64,000 bases of DNA from Pseudomonadota bacterium (GTDB lineage: Bacteria > Pseudomonadota > Gammaproteobacteria > Xanthomonadales > Ahniellaceae): NCBI GenBank assembly GCA_022843465.1, contig JALHNO010000010.1:83771-147770 (forward strand). The letters run 5' to 3'. Below are positions 35,038 through 44,567 of the stretch, one piece after another (position 1 is the first letter of the stretch; each line of letters begins with the position of its first letter). The notes below the pieces were generated by a model that saw only the letters and a list, made by a program, of their open reading frames with translations, was not told the origin of the DNA and made no database searches. A program made the position numbers and the translations under genes.

Positions 35038-36027
35038 ATGGAAACGCTCGGCGAATGGTGGATGTGGTTGGCTTTCTTCGGCTTCGTGGTCGCGGCCGTC
35101 GTAGTGGATCTGGTGGTGCTGCGCTCGCAGGGTGCGCACCGGGTGTCGGTGCGCGAGGCCACGGTCTGGTCGCTGATCTGGGTGCTGCTGGCCCTGCTGT
35201 TCTGCGTCGGACTCTGGTATTACCTTGATGGCAGTGCCGGTCGCGCGGTCGCAAATGAAGCCGCAACGCAGTTTCTCACCGGTTATCTGATCGAGAAGAG
35301 TCTTTCGGTCGACAACATCTTTGTCTTCCTGATGATCTTCACCTACTTCGCGGTGCCGCTGGAACAGCAGAAGCGGGTGATCATTCTGGGCGTCATCGGC
35401 GCCATCGTGTTGCGCGCCATCATGATCCTGCTGGGCGCCGTGCTGATCGCCAAATTCCACTGGGTGCTGTACCTGTTTGGACTGTTTCTGCTGGTCACCG
35501 GCATCAAGATGCTGATCTTTGCCGACGCCGCCCCCGACCTTGAGCAGAATCCGGTGCTGCGCTGGATGCGATCGCACCTGCGCATCACCCCGGGCTTTCA
35601 TTCCGACCGGTTCGCCGTTCAGATCGACGGCGTGCGCTGGTATACGCCGCTGTTTGCGGTGGTCGTGCTGATCGCGGTGACCGACATCATCTTTGCGGTG
35701 GATTCGATTCCGGCGATCTATGCGATCACCGAGGATCCGTTCCTGGTGATGACCGCCAATGTGTTTGCCATCCTCGGTCTGCGCGCCCTGTACTTCCTGC
35801 TCGCCGACATGAAAGAGCGCTTCCATCTGCTCAGTTATGGCTTGGCTCTGGTGCTGATCTTTGTCGGTACCAAGATGCTGCTGGTGCACTGGTTCCATGT
35901 ACCGGCGTTCTGGTCGCTGGGTGTGGTCACCTCGATCCTGGTGCTGAGCATGGTGCTGAGCCTGGCGGTGCCGCCGCGGCGCCAGCCCAGCGACGGTACC
36001 GGGCCGGATGACCAGGAGAACCTGTGA
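35038..36027 (+). CDS. TerC family integral membrane protein (Alx/MntP-like Mn exporter)
   Basis: This 329-residue protein has about nine membrane helices and the TerC motifs EKSLSVDNIFVFLMIFTYF (residues near 85-103) and DIIFAVDSIPAIYAITEDPF, in which conserved Asp residues are thought to bind metal. The ATG at 35038 follows GGGG and lies downstream of the riboswitch and terminator. TerC/Alx proteins export manganese in relatives, which agrees with the Mn riboswitch. The C-terminal 20 residues are Pro-rich and cytosolic. Confidence 0.93.
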   Translation: METLGEWWMWLAFFGFVVAAVVVDLVVLRSQGAHRVSVREATVWSLIWVLLALLFCVGLWYYLDGSAGRAVANEAATQFLTGYLIEKSLSVDNIFVFLMIFTYFAVPLEQQKRVIILGVIGAIVLRAIMILLGAVLIAKFHWVLYLFGLFLLVTGIKMLIFADAAPDLEQNPVLRWMRSHLRITPGFHSDRFAVQIDGVRWYTPLFAVVVLIAVTDIIFAVDSIPAIYAITEDPFLVMTANVFAILGLRALYFLLADMKERFHLLSYGLALVLIFVGTKMLLVHWFHVPAFWSLGVVTSILVLSMVLSLAVPPRRQPSDGTGPDDQENL

Positions 36028-36193
36028 ACAGGCCCGGTGCCGAGACGGGCCTTGAGTCAGCGGACGCAGGACCGCTGGTTTTCGCAGGCTTGGAAGGCCG
36101 TGAACCGTGTGGCGGCGACGCTGCATCGGCTCGATCGGCAGCTTTCCAAGTCATTGAAAGAAAAGCGCTTGTTTATTGGAACTTCAGCCTCAT

Positions 36194-36220
36194 TTAGCAC
36201 TCTAACTGCCCGACTGCTAA
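36194..36220. promoter_or_regulatory. CIRCE element (HrcA operator) in the rpoH leader
   Basis: TTAGCACTC (36194-36202), nine bases, GACTGCTAA (36212-36220). The consensus is TTAGCACTC-N9-GAGTGCTAA, so only one of 18 positions differs. It ends 26 bases before the rpoH ATG and is inside the likely 5' leader or promoter. HrcA bound here should repress rpoH. Confidence 0.88.
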
Positions 36221-36246
36221 CATCTACCCATGAAAGGAGGGGTTTG

Positions 36247-37104
<858 letters not shown>

Positions 37105-37126
37105 TCGGTCTGTCGAGTGATTCGAG

Positions 37127-37149
37127 AACGGCCCGCACTGCGGGCCGTT
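37127..37149. terminator. Bidirectional hairpin between rpoH and tdk
   Basis: AACGGCCCGC-act-GCGGGCCGTT is a perfect 10-bp stem between the convergent stop codons of rpoH (37104) and tdk (37161). The following CCTGTTT is only weakly T-rich, so termination strength is uncertain. Confidence 0.7.
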
Positions 37150-37160
37150 CCTGTTTGCGG

Positions 37161-37787
37161 CTATTCGCCCAGCGGCAGGATCTGCTGTTGCGTCTCGATC
37201 CGCGACTCGCCGGCAAAGATGCGCTTGAACTCGGCGCGGCTGACCGAGACATAGCGGTCATTGCCGCCGATCTCGACCTGGGCGCCCTGCTGCAGGGCGC
37301 GGCCATGCTCATCGACACGCACCACCATGGTCGCCTTGCGGCCGGTATGGCAGATCGTCTTGATCTCGGAGAACGAATCGGCCCAGGCCAGCAGATACTG
37401 CGAGCCCTCAAACAACTCACCCAGAAAATCCGTGCGCAGCCCATAGGCCAGGGTCGGCACATCGAGCCGATCGACCACATCGGTCAGCTGCCAGACCTGG
37501 GCCTTGCTGAGGAACTGCGCCTCGTCGACCAGCAGGCAGTGCAGGGCGCCCTGGGCGCCGATATCGGCCTTGACCAGGGCCAGCAGATCATCCTCGCGCT
37601 CGAAGATGCGCGCACGCGCCTTCAGACCGATTCGCGACTGCACCACACCAACCCCGTAACGATCATCGAGCCTGGGCGTAAGGATCAGGGTGCGCATGCC
37701 GCGCTCGTGATAATTGTGCGCGCTCTGCAGCAGGGTCGTGGTCTTGCCGGCATTCATTGCCGAGTAGTAGAAGTACAGCTTGGCCAT
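37161..37787 (-). CDS. tdk: Thymidine kinase
   Basis: This 208-residue enzyme phosphorylates deoxythymidine for salvage. The ATG at 37787 gives [20 protein letters not shown] with the P-loop at residues 9-17. The lasso and catalytic region [16 protein letters not shown] follows, then [23 protein letters not shown]. The usual zinc cysteine pattern is reduced: ICHTGRKA is present with one Cys, where other TK1 enzymes carry a CxxC. Divergent from rep. Confidence 0.94.
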   Translation of the reverse strand: MAKLYFYYSAMNAGKTTTLLQSAHNYHERGMRTLILTPRLDDRYGVGVVQSRIGLKARARIFEREDDLLALVKADIGAQGALHCLLVDEAQFLSKAQVWQLTDVVDRLDVPTLAYGLRTDFLGELFEGSQYLLAWADSFSEIKTICHTGRKATMVVRVDEHGRALQQGAQVEIGGNDRYVSVSRAEFKRIFAGESRIETQQQILPLGE

Positions 37788-37930
37788 GGCGCGTTCGATC
37801 GAGTTCGGCAAGGCCCAGCGTAGCGCAAGCCTGCCAATGCGTCTCGGCCAGATTCGCGCTGGCCGCATTGTCGTGCGGGCCTCCGCGCCGACTCGCTAGA
37901 ATGTGCGGCCCCACTGCGTCATGAGTTCCC

Positions 37931-39913
37931 GTGAGCCTCAATTCCGCCCAACGCCAGGCTGTTGCCGAAATTTCCTCGCCGCTGCTGGTGCTGGCGGGTG
38001 CGGGTTCGGGCAAGACCCGGGTGATCACCGAGAAGATCGCGCATCTGCTGAAGAGCGGTTACCAGGCTGAGCACATCTACGCGATCACCTTTACCAACAA
38101 GGCGGCGCGCGAGATGCGCGAGCGGGTCGCCAAGCTGGTGTCGCGCGAGGCCGCCGAGCCGCTGACGGTGTGCACCTTCCATGCGCTCGGGCTCAAGCTA
38201 TTGCAGATCGAGCATGCCGCGGCCGGACTCAGGCGCGGCTTCTCGGTGCTGGACGCCGACGATGCGCTCAACCTGTTCAAGGAACTGGCGCCCAAGGGTC
38301 TGAAGAACGATGCGCTGTTTGCATTGCGCAATCTGGTCGGCAAGGCCAAGGATGACGGTCTCTCGCCCGACGAGGCGATCAAGGCGGCACGCAGTCCGCG
38401 CGAGATGGAGGCGGCCTCGATCTATGCGATGTACCAGCGTCGGCTGAGCAATTTCAATGCGGTCGATTTCGACGATCTGATCTATCTGCCGGCGCGGATG
38501 CTGGAAGAGGATGCCGAGCTGCGCACGCGCTGGCAGGGCCGCATCCGCTATCTGCTGATGGACGAGTACCAGGACACCAATCGCGCCCAGTACCGGATGG
38601 TGCGTCATCTGGTCGGTCCACGTGGTGCCTTCACCGCGGTCGGTGATGACGATCAGTCGATCTATTCCTGGCGCGGCGCCAATCCGGAAAACCTCAACGA
38701 TCTGGCGCGCGATTTTCCCAGCCTGAAAGTCGTAAAGCTGGAACAGAACTATCGCTGCAGCAGCCGCATCCTGCGCGCCGCCAATACCCTGATTGCCCAC
38801 AATCCGCATCTGTTCGAGAAGAAGCTGTGGAGCGCGCATGCCGATGGTGACCCGATCCGGGTGCTGGCCTGTCGCGATGAGGAACACGAGGCGGAGCGTG
38901 CAGCGGCGGCCATTGCGCATCGGCAGGCGCAGACCAAGGCGCGCTGGCACGATTTCGCGATCCTCTACCGCGGCAATCATCAGGCGCGCGCGCTGGAAAA
39001 GGCGCTGCGCCTGGTCAGCGTGCCGTATCACGTCAGTGGCGGTACCGCGTTTTTCGAACGCGTCGAGATCAAGGACGTGCTGGCCTATCTGCGCCTGCTC
39101 TGCAACCCCGACGACGATTCGGCCTTTCTGCGCGCCGTGCAGGTGCCCAAGCGCGAGATCGGTACCACCACGCTGGAAAAACTCGCCCTGCTCGCCGGCA
39201 GCCAGCACATCAGTCTGCTGCGCGCAGCTGAGCGCATCGATGTGCAGAAGCAGCTGGCGTCCCGTCCCGGTGCGGCCCTGATGCAGTTTGCCGAGATGCT
39301 GGAGCGGTGGCGCCGTGCCGGTCAGTCGCTGGATGCCGGTGCCCTGGTCGCCCGCGTGATCGAGGAGTCGGGCTACGAATTGCATATCCAGGCCACTGTG
39401 AAGGAGCCCTTGGCGGTTGCCTACCGCAAGGAAAACCTGCAGGAACTGGTGCAGTGGATGCGCGACAACGGCAAGGGTCGCGATGCCCTGGCCGACTTGC
39501 AGGCCCAGCTCGCCCTGCTCTCGCACAGCGCGCGCGATGAACCCGGCAATGCGGTGCGGCTATCGACCCTGCATGCCGCCAAGGGACTGGAGTTCAATCA
39601 TGTCTGGCTGGTCGGGCTTGAGGACGGCACCCTGCCGCATGAGGGCGGCATCAATGAGGGTCGCCTCGAAGAAGAACGCCGGCTGATGTACGTCGCGATC
39701 ACCCGCGCCAAGGAAACCCTCACCATCAGCTACGCCGAACACAAGCGCAAGTTCGGCGATATCGAGCGGCAGAAGCCCAGCCGCTTCATCGACGAACTGC
39801 CCGCCGCCGAGATCGAACGCGAAGGCGATGACCCCGAACGCGACGCCGAACAACGCCGCGAACGCGCGGGTGCCCATCTGGCCAATCTGGCGGCGATGCT
39901 GGGCAAGTTGTAG
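37931..39913 (+). CDS. rep: ATP-dependent DNA helicase Rep
   Basis: This 660-residue superfamily 1A helicase moves 3' to 5' and assists replication forks. The order is normal: Q motif LNSAQRQAV, Walker A AGAGSGKT, ITFTNKAAREMRERV, motif II LLMDEYQDTN, motif III VGDDDQSIYSWRGA, motif IV (LEQNYRCSSRIL), motif V LSTLHAAKGLEFNHVWLVG and motif VI RRLMYVAITRAKE. EFDFDD-like NAVDFDDLIYLP matches Rep over UvrD. The start is GTG at 37931; no in-frame ATG gives the full N-terminal motif. Confidence 0.96.
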   Translation: MSLNSAQRQAVAEISSPLLVLAGAGSGKTRVITEKIAHLLKSGYQAEHIYAITFTNKAAREMRERVAKLVSREAAEPLTVCTFHALGLKLLQIEHAAAGLRRGFSVLDADDALNLFKELAPKGLKNDALFALRNLVGKAKDDGLSPDEAIKAARSPREMEAASIYAMYQRRLSNFNAVDFDDLIYLPARMLEEDAELRTRWQGRIRYLLMDEYQDTNRAQYRMVRHLVGPRGAFTAVGDDDQSIYSWRGANPENLNDLARDFPSLKVVKLEQNYRCSSRILRAANTLIAHNPHLFEKKLWSAHADGDPIRVLACRDEEHEAERAAAAIAHRQAQTKARWHDFAILYRGNHQARALEKALRLVSVPYHVSGGTAFFERVEIKDVLAYLRLLCNPDDDSAFLRAVQVPKREIGTTTLEKLALLAGSQHISLLRAAERIDVQKQLASRPGAALMQFAEMLERWRRAGQSLDAGALVARVIEESGYELHIQATVKEPLAVAYRKENLQELVQWMRDNGKGRDALADLQAQLALLSHSARDEPGNAVRLSTLHAAKGLEFNHVWLVGLEDGTLPHEGGINEGRLEEERRLMYVAITRAKETLTISYAEHKRKFGDIERQKPSRFIDELPAAEIEREGDDPERDAEQRRERAGAHLANLAAMLGKL

Positions 39914-39944
39914 GCAACGCCTGGCCGCGTTGCCGGTTTCCGCC

Positions 39945-42233
39945 CTACTGCTTCAACTTCCGATCAAAGAAATCCACCAGCGCATTGTAGGCGTGCTTCT
40001 TCATCCACGGCAGCGAGATGCCGTGCTTGCCGCCCGGATAGGTCATCAACTCGAACTGGGTGCCTTGTTCCTGCAGGGCGCTCATCAGCTTGGTCGAGTG
40101 GGTGAACAGCACATTGTCATCGGCCATGCCGTGGATCAGCAGCAGCGGTGATTTCAGGCCCTCAAGATGGGCGAACACCGCGCTCTGCACATAGCCCTCC
40201 GCGTTGGCGGCTGGATGATCCATATACCGCTCGGTGTAGTGGGTGTCGTACAGACGCCAGTCGGTGACCGGGGCGCCGGAGACGCCCGCGGCGATCTGGT
40301 CCGAGGCCTTGGCGAGCAGCATCAGGGTCATGTAGCCGCCATAGCTCCAGCCGAATACGCCGATGCGGTCAGCGCGCACATAGGGCTGAGTCTTCAGCCA
40401 CTTCACGCCTTCGAGCTGGTCTTCGACTTCGGGTCCACCCATGTTGCGGAACAGCGCTTCCTCGAACGCCTTGCCACGACGATCGCTGCCGCGGTTGTCG
40501 AGGGTGAACACGATATAGCCACGGCGTGCCATCACCTGTACCAGGGGATCGTCCCAGGCCTTCTGTACACGCTGCACATGGGGGCCGCCGTAGACATAGA
40601 TCATCACCGGGTATTGTTTCTCCGGATCGAAATCACGGGGCTTGGTCAGCCGGTAGTAGAGCTTCTGCTCGCGCGCACCAACGATGCTGCCGAACTCGGG
40701 CGCCGCGTGATCTTCGTAGTAAGGCCAGTAGGGATGGCCCTCCTGCAGACGGTTGGCTTCGAGGATGGCCAGTTCCTGGCCATTGGCATCATGCAGGCGT
40801 ACCGCGGGCGGCGCCGAGGGGCTGCTCCAGCTGTCGATATAGACGTCGGCGCTCTTGGCAAAACGCACAGCGTGGATGCCCTCGCCGACACTCAGCTGAC
40901 GGGTCTCGTTCGAGGGCGTCGACAGCGTGGTGGCATAGACCTGGCGCTGCAGCGGATCGTCGCCGCCGGAGGCGAAGAAGATATGGTCGGCATCGAGCGC
41001 GACCGCCAGCAGTTCATCCACGACCCAGCCCTCTGGCGTCAGCGCATGGCGCAGGCTGCCATCGCTGCCGTACAGGTACAGGCGCTTGTAGCCATCGCGC
41101 TCGCTCTGCCAGATGAAGCCGGAACCATCCTTCAGAAAATGCAGTTCATCGTGCAGATTGACCCAGGTCGCACTGGTTTCGCTGAGCAGGTTGCTGATGA
41201 TGCCCTCGGCACGATGCCAGAGGCGCAGGTCGAGGCGACGCTGGTCGCGGCTCTGTACCTGGAAGCTGAGTGCGCTGCCGTCGGCATTCCAGTCGACCCG
41301 GGCCAGGTAGATGTCGCGGTCCTTGCCGAGATCCACCCACTTCACCGCGACGCTGGCCGGCATCGGCACCGCAATGCCGCCACTGGCCGCGAGCTCGGCG
41401 GGCAGGGCGGTGGTCATGTCGATCACGCCCAGGCGGATTTCAACGTTGCGTTCGCCGGCCGCCGGATAGCGTTGCTCGACGACTTCGGTACTCTCGGCGT
41501 TGATCTCGAAGCGACGCTGCACTGGCACCGGACCTTCATCGACGCGGGTAAATGCGATGGCGGTGTCATCGGGCGACCACCAGTAACCGGTGTCACGGCC
41601 CATTTCTTCCTGCGCCATGAACTCGGCCTGGCCATTGCTGATCAGGCCGCCGCCATCGCCGGTCAGTTGCAGGGTGCGGTCGCTGGCCAGTTCGATCGCC
41701 CAGAGATTCTGGTTGCGCACGAAGGCAACATAGCGACCGCCTGGCGACACCTTGGCATCGGTGGCGAAGCCGAGCTCACGATGGCTGAGCTTGCGCACCG
41801 CCTCGGCGCCTTCCTTGCCGAGGTCGTAGAGGAACAACTCGCCATTGAGCGGAAACAGCAGTTGTTTGCCGTCCGGAGAAAAATCGTATTCGAGGATGCC
41901 CTTGAGGCTGGCGGTGCGGGCACGTTCGCGGCGTGCTTTTTCTGCGTCCGACAGCGCTTCTTCGCCAGGCAGCAGGACCTTGGAGTCGACCAGCAGACGG
42001 GTTTCCTTGCCGGCGATGCGGTATTCCCAGAGATCCAGCTGGTACTGGTCGCTGGATTTGCCGCGCAAAAAGGTGACCCGCGTGCCGTCGGGCGAAACCT
42101 TCAGACCCATCGGCGTCGGGCCGGCGAGGGCGGGCGCATCATAGATGCGATCGATGGTCAGTTCGGCGGCCAGGCTCATGGGCGTGTGCGATACCAAGGC
42201 GGAAGCAAGGAGTAGGGCAGTCAGCGGGCGCAT
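39945..42233 (-). CDS. Secreted dipeptidyl peptidase IV (S9B family)
   Basis: This 762-residue serine peptidase removes N-terminal dipeptides ending in Pro or Ala. A signal peptide (MRPLTALLLASALVSHTPMS, ending in AA) precedes an eight-bladed propeller. The substrate-anchoring double Glu is in EFMAQEEMGRD. The alpha/beta-hydrolase part has the nucleophile in FGWSYGGYMTLML, the Asp in HGMADDNVLF and the His in GGKHGISLP. Such enzymes are abundant in Xanthomonadales that live on peptides. It is divergent from the phosphatase-pyrF pair. Confidence 0.95.
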   Translation of the reverse strand: MRPLTALLLASALVSHTPMSLAAELTIDRIYDAPALAGPTPMGLKVSPDGTRVTFLRGKSSDQYQLDLWEYRIAGKETRLLVDSKVLLPGEEALSDAEKARRERARTASLKGILEYDFSPDGKQLLFPLNGELFLYDLGKEGAEAVRKLSHRELGFATDAKVSPGGRYVAFVRNQNLWAIELASDRTLQLTGDGGGLISNGQAEFMAQEEMGRDTGYWWSPDDTAIAFTRVDEGPVPVQRRFEINAESTEVVEQRYPAAGERNVEIRLGVIDMTTALPAELAASGGIAVPMPASVAVKWVDLGKDRDIYLARVDWNADGSALSFQVQSRDQRRLDLRLWHRAEGIISNLLSETSATWVNLHDELHFLKDGSGFIWQSERDGYKRLYLYGSDGSLRHALTPEGWVVDELLAVALDADHIFFASGGDDPLQRQVYATTLSTPSNETRQLSVGEGIHAVRFAKSADVYIDSWSSPSAPPAVRLHDANGQELAILEANRLQEGHPYWPYYEDHAAPEFGSIVGAREQKLYYRLTKPRDFDPEKQYPVMIYVYGGPHVQRVQKAWDDPLVQVMARRGYIVFTLDNRGSDRRGKAFEEALFRNMGGPEVEDQLEGVKWLKTQPYVRADRIGVFGWSYGGYMTLMLLAKASDQIAAGVSGAPVTDWRLYDTHYTERYMDHPAANAEGYVQSAVFAHLEGLKSPLLLIHGMADDNVLFTHSTKLMSALQEQGTQFELMTYPGGKHGISLPWMKKHAYNALVDFFDRKLKQ

Positions 42234-42370
42234 GCACGATTCCGAAGCAGCGACAGGGGCTGGGAGTGTAATCGCAGCGGTGGCACCGTGTCCGGGCCTG
42301 GATTGCGACTTGCCGGGCGCTCTGCGCGCGCAGGCGCTAAAATGCGGAAGGAACCGAGGGAGTCTGGATC

Positions 42371-43327
42371 ATGAAGCCAATGTTGCGAGGGGCCCTGATG
42401 CTCTGCGCAGCCGCAGCACTTGCCGGCTGCCAGAGCATGCCGGCGACGCGGTCCAGTCAGACCGGGCCCGCTTGCGCGCTGCCTCCGGTAGCCAATGACG
42501 CCTTCCTGTCGACGCTCTGGCAACAACGCGCCGCCGAATACGATGCGCTGAGCCTGCAGGTGTATGCACGCGCGCTTGAGCGGCTGGATCTGGCGATGGC
42601 AGATCCGCAATGGAATGCGCTGTCCGATACCGAACGCGTGGACGCGCCAGCCAGTCAAGGCGTTGCCGTCATCACGGATGTCGATGAGACCCTGGTCGAC
42701 AATTCCGCGTTCGCGGTGCGCGAGATGCGCGAGCCGACCAGCGGATGCCAGAGCCCGGCCGAAGCGCGCGAAGCCTGGGCGCTGCGCTGGCGCGACTGGG
42801 TGCAGTCGGCACAGGCGCCCGCGCTCGCCGGCGCTGCCGAATTCATGCAGATGGCGACCCAGCGTGGCGCAACGGTGTTTTATGTGACCAATCGCAAGGA
42901 CGACGAAAAATCAGCCACTTGCGAAAACCTGCGTGCGACCGGATTTCCGCTCAGCGACTGCGCCCGTCAGGTGCTGACCCGCAATGAAGAGGCTGGCCGC
43001 GGCCGCGACAAGGTGTCACGCCGCCAGCAGGTTGCCGCGCACTATCGAGTGCTCATGCTGTTCGGAGACAACCTCGGTGATTTCGCCGGCGGCGTACTGG
43101 ACAGCGAGGCCGAGCGCGATCAGTTGGTCGCCGCCAGGCAATCCTGGTGGGGCGAGCGCTGGTTCATCCTGCCCAATCCCAGCTACGGCAGCTGGGAAGA
43201 GGTCCTCGGGCGCATTCTCGAACGCCCCGATGATTTTGCCACCGCCGGCGAGCGCGCGGCCTATGTACGTGAACTGAAGCAGAAAAAACTCGAAGACTGT
43301 CGCCAGCGGGATTGCCTGAAGCCATGA
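42371..43327 (+). CDS. Outer membrane acid phosphatase, lipoprotein e(P4) family
   Basis: This 318-residue lipoprotein has a LAGC lipobox (Cys20). The HAD phosphatase signature VITDVDETLVDNS places catalytic Asp103 and Asp105 in the DDDD-type class C acid phosphatase (e(P4), 5'-nucleotidase) group. Motif VFYVTNRKD and the C-terminal FGDNLGDF complete the set. Members hydrolyse nucleotide monophosphates such as NMN or other phosphomonoesters at the cell surface. It overlaps pyrF by 4 bp (ATGA), a pairing that places nucleotide uptake beside pyrimidine synthesis. Confidence 0.92.
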   Translation: MKPMLRGALMLCAAAALAGCQSMPATRSSQTGPACALPPVANDAFLSTLWQQRAAEYDALSLQVYARALERLDLAMADPQWNALSDTERVDAPASQGVAVITDVDETLVDNSAFAVREMREPTSGCQSPAEAREAWALRWRDWVQSAQAPALAGAAEFMQMATQRGATVFYVTNRKDDEKSATCENLRATGFPLSDCARQVLTRNEEAGRGRDKVSRRQQVAAHYRVLMLFGDNLGDFAGGVLDSEAERDQLVAARQSWWGERWFILPNPSYGSWEEVLGRILERPDDFATAGERAAYVRELKQKKLEDCRQRDCLKP

Positions 43328-44043
43328 ACGAAAACCTGAAGTCGCGCAAACCTGTCGCCGCCGCCGACCGGCTGATCTTCGCGCTCGACGTGGCAACCCG
43401 GGCCGAGGCCCTCGACTGGGTCGACCGCCTTGGCGACAGCGTGCAGTTCTACAAGATCGGTATGGAACTGCTGACCAGTGGTGACTACTTCCAGGTGCTC
43501 GACGATCTCGCCCGGCGCGGCAAGCGGATCTTTGTCGACCTGAAATTCTTCGATGTGCCGGCAACCGTGGCGGCTGCGGTAAAGGGCCTGACCCGTTACC
43601 CGGTCGATTTCTGCACCGTGCATGGCAACAACGCCATGCTGCAGGCAGCGGTGGCGGTCAAGGGCAATATCCAACTGCTGGGCGTTACCGCGCTGACCAG
43701 TCTCGACGAACAGGATCTGGCCGACCTCGGCTTCCAGTGCGACCCGCGTGCGTTGGTGCTGTCACGCGCGCGCGCCGCGCTCGCGGCAGGTTGCGATGGT
43801 GTGGTCTCGTCCGGGCTTGAGGTCGCCGAGTTGCGTCGCGAACTCGATCATCGTCTGGTCGTGGTCTGCCCTGGCATCCGGCCGGTCGCCAATAGCGACG
43901 ACCAGAAACGCACGGTCGATGTGGCGCAGGCGTTCGAGAACGGCGCCGACTACATTGTGGTGGGACGTCCGATCCGCCAGGCAGCCGATCCGCGCGCTGC
44001 CGCCGAGTCGATCCAGGCAAGTATCCGGCAGATCTTCGCCTGA
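43324..44043 (+). CDS. pyrF: Orotidine 5'-phosphate decarboxylase
   Basis: This 239-residue enzyme makes UMP from OMP. The start at 43324 overlaps the phosphatase stop. Catalytic residues are in FVDLKFFDVPATV (Asp72, Lys74, Asp77). Binding residues include ALDV (Asp22), FYKIG (Lys44) and the C-terminal PGIRP and VVGRPIRQA phosphate loops. Length and motifs match the standard bacterial class I enzyme. Confidence 0.96.
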   Translation: MNENLKSRKPVAAADRLIFALDVATRAEALDWVDRLGDSVQFYKIGMELLTSGDYFQVLDDLARRGKRIFVDLKFFDVPATVAAAVKGLTRYPVDFCTVHGNNAMLQAAVAVKGNIQLLGVTALTSLDEQDLADLGFQCDPRALVLSRARAALAAGCDGVVSSGLEVAELRRELDHRLVVVCPGIRPVANSDDQKRTVDVAQAFENGADYIVVGRPIRQAADPRAAAESIQASIRQIFA

Positions 44044-44149
44044 CCCGCCGCGGGGTCGCGCGGGGTAGTGGCGCCTGCGACCGTCGCGTTCACCCTGGTT
44101 CGGGCAGCAGGAGAACCGGGTGAATCCATTGCGGCCCGGACTGTCTCGA

Positions 44150-44340
44150 ATTAAACCGTTACGTATCAACAAGTTGAAGCGCATTTGGTAAGGTATTGCA
44201 TTAACTGTGGGTTCCAAGCTACTCTTTCTGCAACACAAGCTTCACAGATAAGCACGAAAACTATAAACAACGCGCCCAACTTCCCCCTCCCGGCTATGCC
44301 GGTTGTTCAGATGGTCCGAAAGGGCCATCTGATTTTTTTT
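44150..44340 (+). ncRNA. Candidate small RNA or leader transcript ending in a strong terminator
   Basis: The 524 bases between pyrF and the next gene have no coding sequence. From about 44150 the composition becomes AT-rich, with TTGAAG (44174-44179) as a possible -35. At 44308-44340 comes an intrinsic terminator (listed separately). A short independent transcript between them is plausible. No RNA family is recognised, and it could simply be the untranslated end of the pyrF transcript. Confidence 0.35.
44308..44340 (+). terminator. Strong intrinsic terminator with GAAA tetraloop
   Basis: CAGATGGTCC-GAAA-GGGCCATCTG forms a 10-bp stem (one G-U pair) followed by A and eight T residues. It is preceded by a small CCGG-ctatg-CCGG hairpin at 44290-44303. 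Confidence 0.9.
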
Positions 44341-44467
44341 GTGGCGGCGCGAAAAGACGTGTCTGGTCGGGCGCTTCCATGTGAAATCGGGCGCGTGAGG
44401 CGATACTTCGGTCCGGATAACGCGTTTTTTACGCAACCTGGTGTCAAATGCCGAGACCTTGACCCTG

Positions 44468-44540
44468 GGGAATGGGCTGGGTGCAAGTGGGCCAATCGCG
44501 CACGCACTTGCCAATGGGCCGCACTCGGCCCACCATTCCC
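44468..44540 (+). ncRNA. Candidate three-way-junction RNA in the leader of the lipoprotein gene
   Basis: Three perfect helices nest in 73 bases: outer GGGAATGG (44468-44475) with CCATTCCC (44533-44540), inner GCAAGTG (44483-44489) with CACTTGC (44505-44511), and inner TGGGCCG (44515-44521) with CGGCCCA (44526-44532). The last two are hairpins closed by the outer stem, giving a three-way junction. It ends 27 bases before the ATG at 44568 on the same strand. No known riboswitch motif is recognised. Confidence 0.45.
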
Positions 44541-44567
44541 GGCCCTGAAACGATGGAGCGTTTTGTC

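Noticed and set aside
36037-36246. N-terminal extension of RpoH by 70 residues
   Set aside because: It would translate through the CIRCE operator, while a strong ribosome site precedes the ATG at 36247.
40167-42215. 682-codon plus-strand ORF opposite the dipeptidyl peptidase
   Set aside because: Antisense shadow; no motif, and the minus-strand peptidase is full length with all catalytic residues.
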